64,000 bases of DNA from Candidatus Marispirochaeta associata (GCA_001749745.1 JWTM01000424.1:186001-250000), one strand, 5' to 3'; counted from the stretch's first letter, positions 53,599 to 63,151 are shown. Program-made: numbers and translations. The notes: generated by a model from the sequence alone, not told the origin.

Positions 53599-55029
53599 AT
53601 GATTGCTACCGAAAGTCTAAATATAGGTCTATTCGGCATTGGTTTGGATACCTATTGGCCTCAATTCGGGGGCTTAAAGGAGAGACTCGAGGGGTACCAG
53701 CGGCAAATTGCGCTGGAAATTCAAAAGAACAAGGATATTACCCTTACCGATGCAGGCTTAGTAGATAATCCCGACCGCGCGCGAACGGTCGGTTCCCTAT
53801 TCAAGCAGAAACAGGTAGACATTATATTTTTGTATATCTCCACATATGCTCTGTCATCAACCGTACTCCCGGTTGCTCAGGTAACCGGTGTCCCGATTGT
53901 GGTTCTCAATCTACAGCCGGTTGCGGCCATAGATTACGACAGTTTTAACGCCTTGGGCGACCGGGGCTTAATGACCGGAGAATGGCTTGCACACTGTCAG
54001 GCGTGTTCGGTTCCGGAGGTCGCGAACGTCTTTAATCGAGCCGGAATTGATTACCACCTCCTCACCGGTTTTCTCGGTGATGACACAACCAATAACCAGT
54101 TGAATGAATGGATTGCGGCGGCGAGGACTGCCAAGATCATGCAGAATAATCGATTGGGAGTGCTTGGGCACTATTATGAAGGTATGCTTGATGTCTATAC
54201 CGATATGACACGGCAAATTGCATCCTTTGGTGGTCATATAGAACTAATCGAAATCGATGAACTGGCAGAGCTTCGAGAGTCGGTAACAAAGAACGAAATA
54301 GAAGAGAAACGCAAGGAGTTTGCAAATCGGTTCGCGATCTCCTCCGAATGTGAAGAGGCCGAGATAGAGCGGGCAGCTAAAACTTCTGTCGCATTGGATA
54401 AACTTGTAGCCAAGCATCGCATCGGATCTCTCGCCTACTACTATGAAGGGCGCTCGGGGACCGAGCATGAAAATATTATAACCTCCGTCATTGCCGGAAA
54501 TACAACTCTGACCGGCAGCCACGTACCGGTTGCCGGGGAATGTGAGGTTAAGAATGCTCAGGCGATGAAGATTCTCGATACTCTTGACGCCGGCGGCTCG
54601 TTTTCTGAGTTTTATGCTCTGGATTTCAACGACGACATTGTAATGCTTGGTCATGACGGCCCCGCGCATTTCTCGATTGCCGAGGGCGATGTAGGATTGG
54701 TTCCTTTGCCGGTATATCACGGGAAGCCGGGAAAAGGGCTATCAATTCAGATGACTGTTAAGCACGGTCCGGTAACCCTGCTCTCTGTTTGTGAGGGCCG
54801 GGATGGGGTGTTCTTGTTGCTCGCCGAGGGGGAGTCGGTTCCTGGGCCGGTCCTGCATATCGGTAATACAAACAGTCGCTATAAGTTTCCCATCGGAGCC
54901 GCTGAGTTTATCAATAGATGGTCGACCGCAGGCCCCTCTCATCATTGTGCTATCGGCATAGGACATTGCGGGGATACCGTGAGAAAGCTTGGTAAGCTCC
55001 TCGGACTAACAGTCGTAACCGTTTGCTGA
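53599..55029 (+). CDS. L-fucose/L-arabinose isomerase family protein, 476 aa
   Basis: The length and layout match the isomerase family built on the arabinose/fucose isomerase fold: an N-terminal Rossmann-like domain (IGLFGIGLDTYWPQF), a middle domain (NNQLNEWIAAARTAKIM; LGVLGHYYEGMLDVYTDM) and a C-terminal beta domain ending in PSHHCAIGIGHCGD. Active-site acids should include a Glu in YYYEGRSGTEHEN. The true substrate cannot be set by eye. It heads the rhamnose-type operon with a rhamnose mutarotase next, so a deoxy-sugar is most likely. No RhaA, RhaB or RhaD genes are present. Confidence 0.85.
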   Translation: MIATESLNIGLFGIGLDTYWPQFGGLKERLEGYQRQIALEIQKNKDITLTDAGLVDNPDRARTVGSLFKQKQVDIIFLYISTYALSSTVLPVAQVTGVPIVVLNLQPVAAIDYDSFNALGDRGLMTGEWLAHCQACSVPEVANVFNRAGIDYHLLTGFLGDDTTNNQLNEWIAAARTAKIMQNNRLGVLGHYYEGMLDVYTDMTRQIASFGGHIELIEIDELAELRESVTKNEIEEKRKEFANRFAISSECEEAEIERAAKTSVALDKLVAKHRIGSLAYYYEGRSGTEHENIITSVIAGNTTLTGSHVPVAGECEVKNAQAMKILDTLDAGGSFSEFYALDFNDDIVMLGHDGPAHFSIAEGDVGLVPLPVYHGKPGKGLSIQMTVKHGPVTLLSVCEGRDGVFLLLAEGESVPGPVLHIGNTNSRYKFPIGAAEFINRWSTAGPSHHCAIGIGHCGDTVRKLGKLLGLTVVTVC

Positions 55030-55048
55030 TGGGTGCAAAGGAGAAGAA

Positions 55049-55363
55049 ATGAAACGAGTCGGATTCGCCATGCAGCTATTATCGGGCGTGCAGGAAGAGT
55101 ATAAACGTCGTCACGATGAGATCTGGCCCGAGCTCGCCGCGGAACTCAGCGCTGCCGGTGTTCGGGATTACATCATCTATCTCGATCCGCGTACGAATAC
55201 GCTCTATGCAAGTCAGAAGCTTGTTGAAGATAACCAGGCGGATAGTTTGGCGCATAAAGAGATTGTGCGTCGATGGTGGGACTACATGGCGGATCTTATG
55301 GAGACGAATGAAGACAATTCGCCGGTCATTTATCCGCTGGAGGAGATGTTCTATCAGCCATGA
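55049..55363 (+). CDS. rhaM: L-rhamnose mutarotase (RhaM-type), 104 aa
   Basis: A small ferredoxin-like alpha/beta barrel dimer that interconverts the alpha and beta anomers of a deoxy-sugar. The family motifs are RVGFAMQL, EEYKRRHDEIWPEL and WWDYMADLMETN; the active-site His is in RRHDEIW. Length of about 104 residues is standard. AAGGAGAAGAA precedes the ATG. It follows the isomerase by 19 bases and precedes the ABC transporter in one transcript. Confidence 0.93.
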   Translation: MKRVGFAMQLLSGVQEEYKRRHDEIWPELAAELSAAGVRDYIIYLDPRTNTLYASQKLVEDNQADSLAHKEIVRRWWDYMADLMETNEDNSPVIYPLEEMFYQP

Positions 55364-55403
55364 AGTTGGGATTTGAGCCAGTGCTCGGCGCGAGGGACGC
55401 TAT

Positions 55404-56948
55404 ATGAGTGATCTCATTCTAGAGCTTGAGGAAATTACGAAAACCTTTCCCGGTGTTCGCGCCTTGGATAATGTTCGTTTTGAGCTTAAACGGGGCGAGA
55501 TTCATGGTCTTATGGGTGAGAACGGAGCCGGGAAGTCAACCTTTATTAAGATTATTACCGGGGTTCATCACCCGGATGCCGGAGAGATAAGGATCGACGG
55601 AGAGGCTGTTAGATACTCGACTCCCATGGAGGCGCAGAAGTACGGCATCGCCGCCATCTATCAGCATGTAACCTGTTATCCCGACTTAACCGTCGCTGAG
55701 AACATCTTTATGGGACATGAGAAGATCAAAAAGATGACTCGGCGCATCGATTGGTCGCGGATGTTCGATGAAGCCCAGCGCTTGCTCGATCAACTCGACG
55801 CTAATTTCAACTCGCGAGAGCGCATGGGCAATCTGTCCGTTGCGAGGCAACAGATTGTTGAGATAGCCAAGGCTTTGTCTGCGGATGCCCGCATTATCAT
55901 TATGGATGAACCGACTGCGGCGTTGACTCATCATGAGAGCCAAGAACTCTATCGGATTACGGAGAGTCTGCGAAACGAAGGCGTGTCCATTATCTTCATT
56001 TCCCACCGGATGGAAGATATAGAACGGTTAGCCGATAGGATTACGGTATTTCGCGACGGAGGCTACATCGGAACCTGGAACGTGGACGATATAACCCAGG
56101 ATCAACTCATCGTGGCTATGGTCGGACGCGAGATTGTTCAGTTGTTTCCGAAACGGGAAGTGCATATCGGAAACGAGATTCTGCGGGTCGATGGCCTTTC
56201 TCGAACCGGGTATTTTCGGGATGTCAGCTTCGATTTACGCAAGGGAGAGATCCTGGCTCTTACCGGCCTCGTCGGTGCGGGGCGCACCGAGGTGTGTGAA
56301 GCTCTCTATGGAATAACAGATCTCGATTCCGGGACGATTATCGTCGACGGGGTCGAGGCGTCGATTCATTCGCCGGTTGACGCGCTTGAACTTGGGATAG
56401 GTTATCTACCCGAGGATCGTCAGAAGCAGGGGCTTGTGCTTGAATGGGAGATCGGACGAAATATTACCTTAGCCAATCTGCCGGCCTTTTCCCAGAACAG
56501 TTGGCTAAATGAACAGGCGGAACGCAAAGCGGCGGGTGATCTGGCCACACGCTTAAACGTTAAGGCCCCCTCCATATTTACTCTAGCCTCCGCTCTTTCG
56601 GGAGGGAATCAGCAGAAGGTAGTTTTTGCTAAAGTCCTTACCTCCGACCTTAAGCTGATAATTCTTGATGAACCGACCAAAGGAGTAGATATCGGCGCCA
56701 AGGCCGCAATCTACGAGATTATCGGCGATCTGGCTGAGCAGGGGTACGGGATCATTCTTGTCTCCTCGGAGATGTCGGAGGTTCTTAGCTTAAGCGACAG
56801 GATCGTCGTGATGAAGGAAGGGCGAGTCACTAGCAAGCTGGTCACCGCTGAAGCCACTCAGGAAGATATCCTGAATGCCGCAATGGTGGTTGATACAGCG
56901 AGTGTTGCCCCGGGCCGAGAAGAGAGAGCCGGAGGAGACGCAGGGTGA
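55404..56948 (+). CDS. Sugar ABC transporter ATP-binding protein (RbsA/RhaT-type), 514 aa
   Basis: A fused double ABC ATPase. The first domain has Walker A GENGAGKSTF, signature LSVARQQIVEIAKAL and Walker B IIIMDEPTAAL. The second has the degenerate Walker A GLVGAGRTEVCEALYG usual for this family, signature LSGGNQQKVVFAKVL and Walker B LIILDEPTKGVD. It energises a CUT2-family sugar importer with the two permeases downstream. Its stop overlaps the first permease as GTGA. Confidence 0.94.
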   Translation: MSDLILELEEITKTFPGVRALDNVRFELKRGEIHGLMGENGAGKSTFIKIITGVHHPDAGEIRIDGEAVRYSTPMEAQKYGIAAIYQHVTCYPDLTVAENIFMGHEKIKKMTRRIDWSRMFDEAQRLLDQLDANFNSRERMGNLSVARQQIVEIAKALSADARIIIMDEPTAALTHHESQELYRITESLRNEGVSIIFISHRMEDIERLADRITVFRDGGYIGTWNVDDITQDQLIVAMVGREIVQLFPKREVHIGNEILRVDGLSRTGYFRDVSFDLRKGEILALTGLVGAGRTEVCEALYGITDLDSGTIIVDGVEASIHSPVDALELGIGYLPEDRQKQGLVLEWEIGRNITLANLPAFSQNSWLNEQAERKAAGDLATRLNVKAPSIFTLASALSGGNQQKVVFAKVLTSDLKLIILDEPTKGVDIGAKAAIYEIIGDLAEQGYGIILVSSEMSEVLSLSDRIVVMKEGRVTSKLVTAEATQEDILNAAMVVDTASVAPGREERAGGDAG

Positions 56949-57934
56949 AACGGCGAACGCTCAATATTAGCGAGAATCTACGGGAGTTGGGGATCCTCAT
57001 CTTCATCATCGTAATGGGGATAGGGGTGCAGCTGCGGAATCCAGTTTTTCTCACCTCCATGAATATCGGTGCTCTATTAACAAATACCTCGATCCTCGGG
57101 GTGCTGGCCGTCGGTATGATGCTGGTGTTAATTACTCGCGGTATCGATCTCTCCATCGGCGCGACAATCGCCTTCTCCGGGATGGTCACGGCAATGACGG
57201 TCGCGAAGTATCCGGATCTTCATCCGCTTATGGCCTTAGCCGAAGGAGCGCTGATCGGGATGGCCATCGGAATGGTAATCGGCGCATTAGTTGCCTATTT
57301 CGATATTCTTCCGATTATCGCGACGTTGGGAATGATGAATATCGTGCGAGGGCTAACGTATGTCGTTTCCGGCGGGAAGTGGGTGAGTTCCTATCAGATG
57401 TCCACTTCCTTCAAAGCGATTGCCACCGGGAGAATCTTAGGCATAAACAACTTGATTGTAATTGCGATCGTTGTCTATCTGATCGCCTTCTGGTTCATGA
57501 ATCATACGCGGACCGGCAGGCGAATATATGCGGTTGGATCGAATCCGCAAGCAGCGGATATATCCGGTCTTCCCAAACGGCGACTTGTATTTCTAACCTA
57601 CGCCATAATGGGCTTTCTTGCTGGATTGGCCGGCGTAATGTGGGTTGCAAAATTTGCTTCGGCACAGGGCAATACCGCGGTTGGGTATGAGCTGCAAGTA
57701 ATCGCCGCCTGTATTCTCGGAGGCGTCAGTATCTCCGGCGGAGTCGGAAAACTGAGCGGACTGCTGCTGGGGACGATTATGTTCGGGATACTCAACAATG
57801 CTCTGCCCCTGGTCAATATCTCGCCGTTTTGGCAGATGGGTATCCAGGGACTGACGATTCTCGCCGCTGTAATTACAAACGTTATGGTCAAGCGCAATAC
57901 GGAGCGGAATGCTTTACGAAGGAGATCCATATGA
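56945..57934 (+). CDS. Sugar ABC transporter permease 1 (RhaP-type), 329 aa
   Basis: A BPD_transp_2 (CUT2) permease with about 8-10 helices. The family region ILPIIATLGMMNIVRGLTYVV, with the conserved loop GRRIYAVGSNPQAADISGLP, marks the ATPase-contacting part. GTG start, overlapping the ATPase stop by four bases. Pairs with the second permease downstream to form a heterodimeric channel. Confidence 0.93.
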   Translation: MKRRTLNISENLRELGILIFIIVMGIGVQLRNPVFLTSMNIGALLTNTSILGVLAVGMMLVLITRGIDLSIGATIAFSGMVTAMTVAKYPDLHPLMALAEGALIGMAIGMVIGALVAYFDILPIIATLGMMNIVRGLTYVVSGGKWVSSYQMSTSFKAIATGRILGINNLIVIAIVVYLIAFWFMNHTRTGRRIYAVGSNPQAADISGLPKRRLVFLTYAIMGFLAGLAGVMWVAKFASAQGNTAVGYELQVIAACILGGVSISGGVGKLSGLLLGTIMFGILNNALPLVNISPFWQMGIQGLTILAAVITNVMVKRNTERNALRRRSI

Positions 57935-58995
57935 GTCTCGATGCAGGTTCGGATCTGCAGGATAAGCAGATCAAGATTGATCCTGAACGTAGTTGGAAAA
58001 ACTTCTTCTTCCAATGGGAATGGCTGCTTGTTCTCGTTTTGCTCGGCGTCGCCGTCGTCAACAGTATCTTGTCCCCCTATTTTCTGAACGTTCGAACGCT
58101 CATTCAAACACCGGCCACCTTCCTAGATAAGGCGTTTATCGTTTTTCCGATGATGCTGGTCATTATTTTAGGCAGGATCGATATCTCGGTAGGCTCGACG
58201 GTTGCCCTCTCGGCAGTTTTGATGGCTGTTGCTTACAATGCCGGATTACCGATGCCGCTGGCAATTCTCATCTGCCTGCTCGTCGGCTTGGCCGGCGGGG
58301 CGCTCAACGGCTATTTAATGGTCAAATTCAAAGAGCTCTCATTTGTAATTGTAACCTTGTCCACCATGATTATTTATCGGGGCATTGCGTACATCATCCT
58401 TGGCGACCAGGCTTCCGGACAGTTTCCGGAGTGGTTCTCTTACTTTGGCTGGGGGGCGCTCTTTGGTCTGCCCTTTATTCTCGTCTGTTTCGGTGTGGTT
58501 GCCCTACTCTTTGGTCTCTTGCTGCATAAGACGAGCTTTGGGCGAACGGTGTATGCCATGGGTTTCAATTCAACCACTAGCCGTTACTCAGGCATTAAGA
58601 CCGACCGAGTTATTCTGACGGTTTTTACCTTAAACGGCTTGATGGCGGCTCTGACGGCAATTTTTCTCACCAGTCGAATGGGTAGCACTCGGCCGAATGT
58701 GGCACAGGGATACGAGCTGGAAGTAATCGCCATGGTCGCTCTTGGTGGAGTCAGTACCAGCGGCGGCATCGGCAAGATCGGCGGTCCGATTCTCGCAGTT
58801 TTTATAATTGGTTACTTAAGCTACGGGATGGGCTTGGCAAATATTCAGGCGCCTGTGGTGCTGGTTGTCATTGGTCTTCTGCTAATTATCTCCGTATTGG
58901 CGATGAAGGTGAGATTCTCTTTTAAAAATGCGAAAAAACGGTCGTATAGCGTTGCTATGAAGACCGTAAAAAAAAATAAGGGAGGTCTTTTATGA
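57931..58995 (+). CDS. Sugar ABC transporter permease 2 (RhaQ-type), 354 aa
   Basis: A CUT2 permease with about 9-10 helices; KELSFVIVTLSTMIIYRGIAY and LHKTSFGRTVYAMGFNSTTSR match the family. It has a longer basic C-terminal tail (KKRSYSVAMKTVKKNKGGLL). I start at the ATG at 57931, overlapping the previous stop as ATGA and preceded by AAGGAGA; the open frame continues upstream to 57829. Its stop overlaps the binding-protein start as ATGA. Confidence 0.93.
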   Translation: MSLDAGSDLQDKQIKIDPERSWKNFFFQWEWLLVLVLLGVAVVNSILSPYFLNVRTLIQTPATFLDKAFIVFPMMLVIILGRIDISVGSTVALSAVLMAVAYNAGLPMPLAILICLLVGLAGGALNGYLMVKFKELSFVIVTLSTMIIYRGIAYIILGDQASGQFPEWFSYFGWGALFGLPFILVCFGVVALLFGLLLHKTSFGRTVYAMGFNSTTSRYSGIKTDRVILTVFTLNGLMAALTAIFLTSRMGSTRPNVAQGYELEVIAMVALGGVSTSGGIGKIGGPILAVFIIGYLSYGMGLANIQAPVVLVVIGLLLIISVLAMKVRFSFKNAKKRSYSVAMKTVKKNKGGLL

Positions 58996-60020
58996 AAAAG
59001 ACTTTGCTGTTTCTGATGGTAGTTGCACTGCTGTTGGTTCCGTCGATGGTTCTGCTGGCTGCCGGACAAAGCGATGATGGTGTTGAGCGTCATGCGTTTA
59101 TCTTCAAGAACACTGGAAATCCGTATGGTGACAAGCAGATGCAGGGATTTGCTGATGGAATTGAAGAGCTGGGCTTCGAGGCTATTACTCGTGCTCCTGA
59201 TCAACCGACCGCTGAGGCTCAGATTCAGATTATCGAACAGCTTATTACTCAGAATGTCGCTTCTATTAGCATTACCGGTAACGACTTCGATGCTCTGCAA
59301 CCGGCCTTGAAAAAGGCTATGGGGGCTGGGATTGCAGTACTCTCCGCCGACTCGGCGGTTAATCCGGAAAGCAGGATGACCCATATCAATCAGGCTGACT
59401 CCGAAATGATCGGACGGACGTTGATCCGAGCCGCTTTCGACATGGCTGACGGTGAAGGTGACATTGCAATTCTTTCCGCTACCAGCCAGGCGTCCAATCA
59501 GAATCTCTGGATTGAATGGATGAAGAAAGAGTTGGATGAGAACAAAGATAAGTACGCGAAGATGAATCTTGTCCGTGTTGCCTACGGTGATGATCTGCGC
59601 GATAAGTCTGTGAGTGAAACCGAAGCTTTGCTGCAGAGTTTTCCGGATCTCAAGGTTATTATTGCTCCAACCACCGTCGGTATAGCTGCTGCAGGCAGAG
59701 TCATTACCGATCGCGGACTTATCGGGGATGTAAAGGTGACGGGCCTTGGCTTGCCTTCCGAAATGGCGGAGTACATTGAAAACGGCGCTTGTCCATATAT
59801 GTTCCTCTGGAATCCGATCGATGTCGGTTATTTAACTGCTTATGCAGCCGTAGCTGCGGCGAAAGGCGAAATCAGCGGTGAGATCGGGGAATCCTTTTCG
59901 GCCGGAAGGCTCGGGGATTATACGATCGAGGATGCTGGTGACGGCGGAACCCAAGTCCTCCTCGGACCTCCGTACCGTTTCGATCCCTCCAACATTGCTG
60001 AGTGGAAAACTGTATACTAA
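58992..60020 (+). CDS. Rhamnose-type sugar ABC substrate-binding protein, 342 aa
   Basis: A periplasmic-binding-protein type I fold. The signal peptide ends around LLAAGQSDDG, and the mature part has the ribose-family pattern AFIFKNTGNPYGDKQMQGF with IIEQLITQNVASISITGND. It delivers the sugar to the two permeases. RhaS-type proteins bind rhamnose; the isomerase type leaves the actual sugar open. GGGAGG precedes the ATG. A terminator follows. Confidence 0.9.
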   Translation: MKKTLLFLMVVALLLVPSMVLLAAGQSDDGVERHAFIFKNTGNPYGDKQMQGFADGIEELGFEAITRAPDQPTAEAQIQIIEQLITQNVASISITGNDFDALQPALKKAMGAGIAVLSADSAVNPESRMTHINQADSEMIGRTLIRAAFDMADGEGDIAILSATSQASNQNLWIEWMKKELDENKDKYAKMNLVRVAYGDDLRDKSVSETEALLQSFPDLKVIIAPTTVGIAAAGRVITDRGLIGDVKVTGLGLPSEMAEYIENGACPYMFLWNPIDVGYLTAYAAVAAAKGEISGEIGESFSAGRLGDYTIEDAGDGGTQVLLGPPYRFDPSNIAEWKTVY

Positions 60021-60041
60021 GTTAAAATCATAAGTGAATTG

Positions 60042-60068
60042 GCCGACCCTCACTAGGGGTCGGCTTTG
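60042..60068 (+). terminator. Rho-independent terminator after the sugar-binding protein
   Basis: GCCGACCC and GGGTCGGC (60042-60049 and 60057-60064) form an 8-bp stem around a 7-base loop, followed by TTTGTTGTG. It ends the transporter transcript; read-through to the epimerase gene is possible because the T-run is short. Confidence 0.78.
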
Positions 60069-60212
60069 TTGTGCCCCGATGATAACAGCGAATATGTCGT
60101 CAAATCTCGCCGGCGGTTTTAGGCTCGTTTTGCAGTATCCTCAATATCACTATATACTGAGACCACTCGTTACGCCCGTTCGGCGTTCAGTTCTTGTTTT
60201 GTGGAGGATCCT

Positions 60213-61091
60213 ATGCACAAAGACAACCCGCACATACCCGAGCTTATCGCCTCATGCTGGACGGCAGGCGGCGACGCCGACGCGCGCGGAGGTAAAACGC
60301 CCAGCCCGGAAGACTTACGGACGCGCATCGAGCTGGCGGCCAAGGCAGGTTGGCGCGGCTTCGGGCTGCTCCATGCGGATATGATCCAGGCCCGGGAGAC
60401 CATGGGCTACAAAGAACTGCGCCGGATCCTGGACGACAACGGGATTATCCATCTTGAGCTCGAATATCTGTTGGATTGGTGGGCCACGGGTGAAGATCGG
60501 GTCGAATCGGATCGGATGCGGGCCGATTTCTTTGAAGCGGTAGAACCGCTAAACGCCCGGCATCTGAAGATTGGTCCCGGGATTGTGGGAGAGCCGGTCG
60601 ATCCGGATGCTATGCGCGAGAACTGGGAGGCGCTGTGCCAAGAGGCTGCGACTCACGGCACTCGGGTTGCGCTGGAGAGCGCGCCCTACTCCTATTTTCC
60701 GACCGTGGACAGCATTGTGAGTCTGGTAGCCGATGTCGACCATCCAGCGGGAGGGGTCTTGCTCGATATCTGGCATGTCTACCGCTCGGGGATGGATTAC
60801 GACGACATGGCGAAGATGATGCCGGGTAAGTACCTTTTTGCAGTGGAACTGGCCGATGCCAAATCAAAGGTTGTGGGCTCGCTCTTCGAGGACACCATCA
60901 ATAACCGGGAGCTGTGCGGCGAGGGCGATGCCGATGTGCCCACCTTCATCCGCGCGATCGACCGGATCGGTTTTGACGGACCCTGGGGCGTCGAGATCAT
61001 CTCCAACGCTCATCGCGCCCTGCCGGTAGACGTAGCCTTGACGCGCGCCTACGAGACCGCCGCCGACTGTTTCAGGACGGCGCGGGGGTAG
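60213..61091 (+). CDS. Sugar phosphate isomerase/epimerase-like TIM barrel protein, 292 aa
   Basis: An AP endonuclease 2/xylose isomerase-like TIM barrel. Strand ends with metal-ligand type acids are visible at LELEYLLDWW, VALESAP, VLLDIWHVYRSG and WGVEIISNAH, plus VELADAKS. The motif set fits sugar epimerase or isomerase proteins that act on ketoses. I start at the ATG at 60213, preceded by GGAGG at 5 bases; the frame opens at the GTG at 60201. It follows the transporter operon beyond a terminator. Exact reaction unknown. Confidence 0.85.
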   Translation: MHKDNPHIPELIASCWTAGGDADARGGKTPSPEDLRTRIELAAKAGWRGFGLLHADMIQARETMGYKELRRILDDNGIIHLELEYLLDWWATGEDRVESDRMRADFFEAVEPLNARHLKIGPGIVGEPVDPDAMRENWEALCQEAATHGTRVALESAPYSYFPTVDSIVSLVADVDHPAGGVLLDIWHVYRSGMDYDDMAKMMPGKYLFAVELADAKSKVVGSLFEDTINNRELCGEGDADVPTFIRAIDRIGFDGPWGVEIISNAHRALPVDVALTRAYETAADCFRTARG

Positions 61092-61196
61092 TTTGGGCTC
61101 AGAAAGTGCCATTCTATCGTATGACTTACTAAGGATGAGCGGATACGATATATAGTGTGAGTTGTAGAAGACATCCGCAATCAGCCAATTGTATAT

Positions 61197-61220
61197 TTTA
61201 TAAAATAATTTATAAAATAA
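61197..61220. repeat. 12-base perfect tandem repeat TTTATAAAATAA
   Basis: Two back-to-back copies at 61197-61208 and 61209-61220, immediately upstream of the -35 element of the GntR gene promoter. The AT-rich tract could be an UP element or an operator. Confidence 0.6.
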
Positions 61221-61224
61221 AATA

Positions 61225-61253
61225 TTGACGTATTGACTATCCTGTTTTACAAT
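61225..61253 (+). promoter_or_regulatory. Promoter of the GntR gene
   Basis: TTGACG (61225-61230), a 17-base spacer and TACAAT (61248-61253), each 5 of 6 against consensus. The start codon is 29 bases downstream. Confidence 0.75.
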
Positions 61254-61282
61254 CATAACTACATCACACAAAGGCAGAGAGA

Positions 61283-61978
61283 ATGTATAAGACGAAGGCT
61301 GAATTCGCGGTTGCAAAATTAAAACAGCAGATACTCGCCGGGGAGTGGCGTCCGAATGAACGCTTAGTTCTAAGCGCACTCACTGAAAAGCTTGGCCTCA
61401 GCATGGTTCCCATTCGGGAAGCTTTGAGCAGTCTTGAAAAGGAGGGCTTTGTCATTCAAACACCTCATCAAGGCTATAGCGTAGCCCCGATGAGCAACGA
61501 TGAGTTGGAAGAGCTCATGTTTCTGAGGGAAGTATTGACGGTGAAAGCTCTGCCACTGGTTGTTGAGAATATCACGAAAGGTGAAATAGACGAACTTTAC
61601 AAACTGACGGACGAAATGAAAGAGATCCAAAGATTGTTAGGAAGTGAAGGGGATGAGGAATTGCTGGAGCAGTTTCGCTCTCTCAATAAATTGTTCCACC
61701 GAACCGTGGTCGCCGCTTCGGGCTTAGTTCATCTTCCAATCATGCTGGATAATATCATGGACCTAAGCAATCGCTATCTGAACCTTGTGGAATCGAACTT
61801 AGGTATTCGCGAGATAGACATTAAAGAGCATGTAAGAATTGTTGAAGAGATCGAGACGAAGGATCTCACCACTTTGAAGAGACTTGCCATCGAGCATCAA
61901 CAACGGGTCATGAAGGAATTTACCGCACAAATTTCTCAAAATAGGAGAATAATAAATGGGATTTTCAGGACTGCCTGA
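61283..61978 (+). CDS. GntR family (FCD) transcriptional regulator, 231 aa
   Basis: An N-terminal winged helix (about 8-70, with LTEKLGLSMVPIREALSSLEKE) and a C-terminal FCD ligand-binding helical bundle with the metal-ligand pattern seen in LNKLFHRTVVAASG and KEHVRIVEEIETKD. FCD members bind small organic acids with a divalent metal. It overlaps the start of the M24 gene by 23 bases and probably regulates that gene and the TRAP genes that follow. It reads in one direction with them. Confidence 0.9.
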   Translation: MYKTKAEFAVAKLKQQILAGEWRPNERLVLSALTEKLGLSMVPIREALSSLEKEGFVIQTPHQGYSVAPMSNDELEELMFLREVLTVKALPLVVENITKGEIDELYKLTDEMKEIQRLLGSEGDEELLEQFRSLNKLFHRTVVAASGLVHLPIMLDNIMDLSNRYLNLVESNLGIREIDIKEHVRIVEEIETKDLTTLKRLAIEHQQRVMKEFTAQISQNRRIINGIFRTA

Positions 61979-63101
61979 GACAGTATTTAGGGACAGGATT
62001 GCCTTTGTTCAAGAGAAACTGGTGCAGAAGGGATTAGACATCCTATTTGTATTTTCCGATGAGTATAGACCCGGGTATACATGCTATTTCGCCGACTATT
62101 TTCCTGTAAATGTAATTGAAGAATCCCCTCAAGGAGTGGTTATTCCTCGGGAAGGAGAGGTCACTCTCTTCTTGGGTGGTATTAACGCAAAAGTTGCAGA
62201 AGATATTTCCTGGATCTCAGATATCCGCTCGATTGAAACCATAGAGGATTTCTTTGCCGAGAAGAAGGCAAAGCTGGGGAGAAAGCTCAAGACAGGCTTG
62301 GTGGGTGAGGCGCTGCTTCCTGTGAAATATGGAAAGCGGCTTGAACCCCTTATTGAGAGTAATGATTTTATCCGCTCCGATGAAATAGTGAACAACATGA
62401 GAATGGTAAAACGTCCCGAAGAGATACGCCTTATGGAGGAGGTGGGCGCGTTGGCCGACACCTCGTTACGAGCAGCTATAGAGAGACTTGCACAGGGCGA
62501 TATCTCCGAGACGGAGTTGTCTGCTGTAGCGGAATATGAAATCCGAAAGGTAGGTGGAGTAATCGGCAGCGCCACCATACTTTCCGCCGGTGAGAATACG
62601 GTGAAACCCACATGGCGCCCTTCGACGAAGATGATTCTCGCCGGGGAACCGGTTCTCATCGATGTGAATCCCTTACTGAGCGGTTATTGCGCCGATACCT
62701 CGGTAACGGTTTTCTGTGGTGATACTCCCAAGGAGGCGGAAAAACCCTTCCAAGCCAGTTTGGATATTCTGAGGGGAGTAATCGAACACATGAAACCCGG
62801 CGAGCCGGCGTCGATGATCTACGATTATTTTCTTGATGCCTCGACTAAAGCCGGCTACCGGGACGAGTTTGTCAAATACGCACAAGGCATGCGTGCTGTC
62901 GGACACGGTGTAGGATTGGATGTCGTCGAGTTTCCCAACCTCGATAAGGATTCTAGCTTCCTCCTGGTGCCCGGAATGGTCTTGGCGGTGAAGTTTGATC
63001 TACATGGCTTCTCGTTCGGCGGCTTGCGAAGCGAAGTGGAAGTTGTTGTAGAAGATTCCGGGTGCCGATCGCTGAATCAAATTATTTATGACGAGCTTTA
63101 G
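61956..63101 (+). CDS. M24-family (Xaa-Pro/creatinase-like) hydrolase, 381 aa
   Basis: An N-terminal creatinase domain (about 1-140) and a C-terminal pita-bread M24 domain. Metal ligands by alignment are an Asp in LIDVNPLLSGYCADTS (two Asp), the His in GHGVGLDVVEF and a final Glu in LRSEVEVVVEDSG. The other Glu, normally in an IEPG-like motif, is replaced here: the segment reads VLAVKFDLH. Activity may differ from a standard prolidase, and creatinase-like members use no metal. AGGAG lies 8 bases before its ATG. Next to a GntR regulator and TRAP genes, it may process a small amide, hydantoin or peptide-like substrate. Confidence 0.85.
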   Translation: MGFSGLPETVFRDRIAFVQEKLVQKGLDILFVFSDEYRPGYTCYFADYFPVNVIEESPQGVVIPREGEVTLFLGGINAKVAEDISWISDIRSIETIEDFFAEKKAKLGRKLKTGLVGEALLPVKYGKRLEPLIESNDFIRSDEIVNNMRMVKRPEEIRLMEEVGALADTSLRAAIERLAQGDISETELSAVAEYEIRKVGGVIGSATILSAGENTVKPTWRPSTKMILAGEPVLIDVNPLLSGYCADTSVTVFCGDTPKEAEKPFQASLDILRGVIEHMKPGEPASMIYDYFLDASTKAGYRDEFVKYAQGMRAVGHGVGLDVVEFPNLDKDSSFLLVPGMVLAVKFDLHGFSFGGLRSEVEVVVEDSGCRSLNQIIYDEL

Positions 63102-63151
63102 TTAACAATTCTTCGTTCGCGAGGATTGATAATATTATTAGGAGGCGTTCT

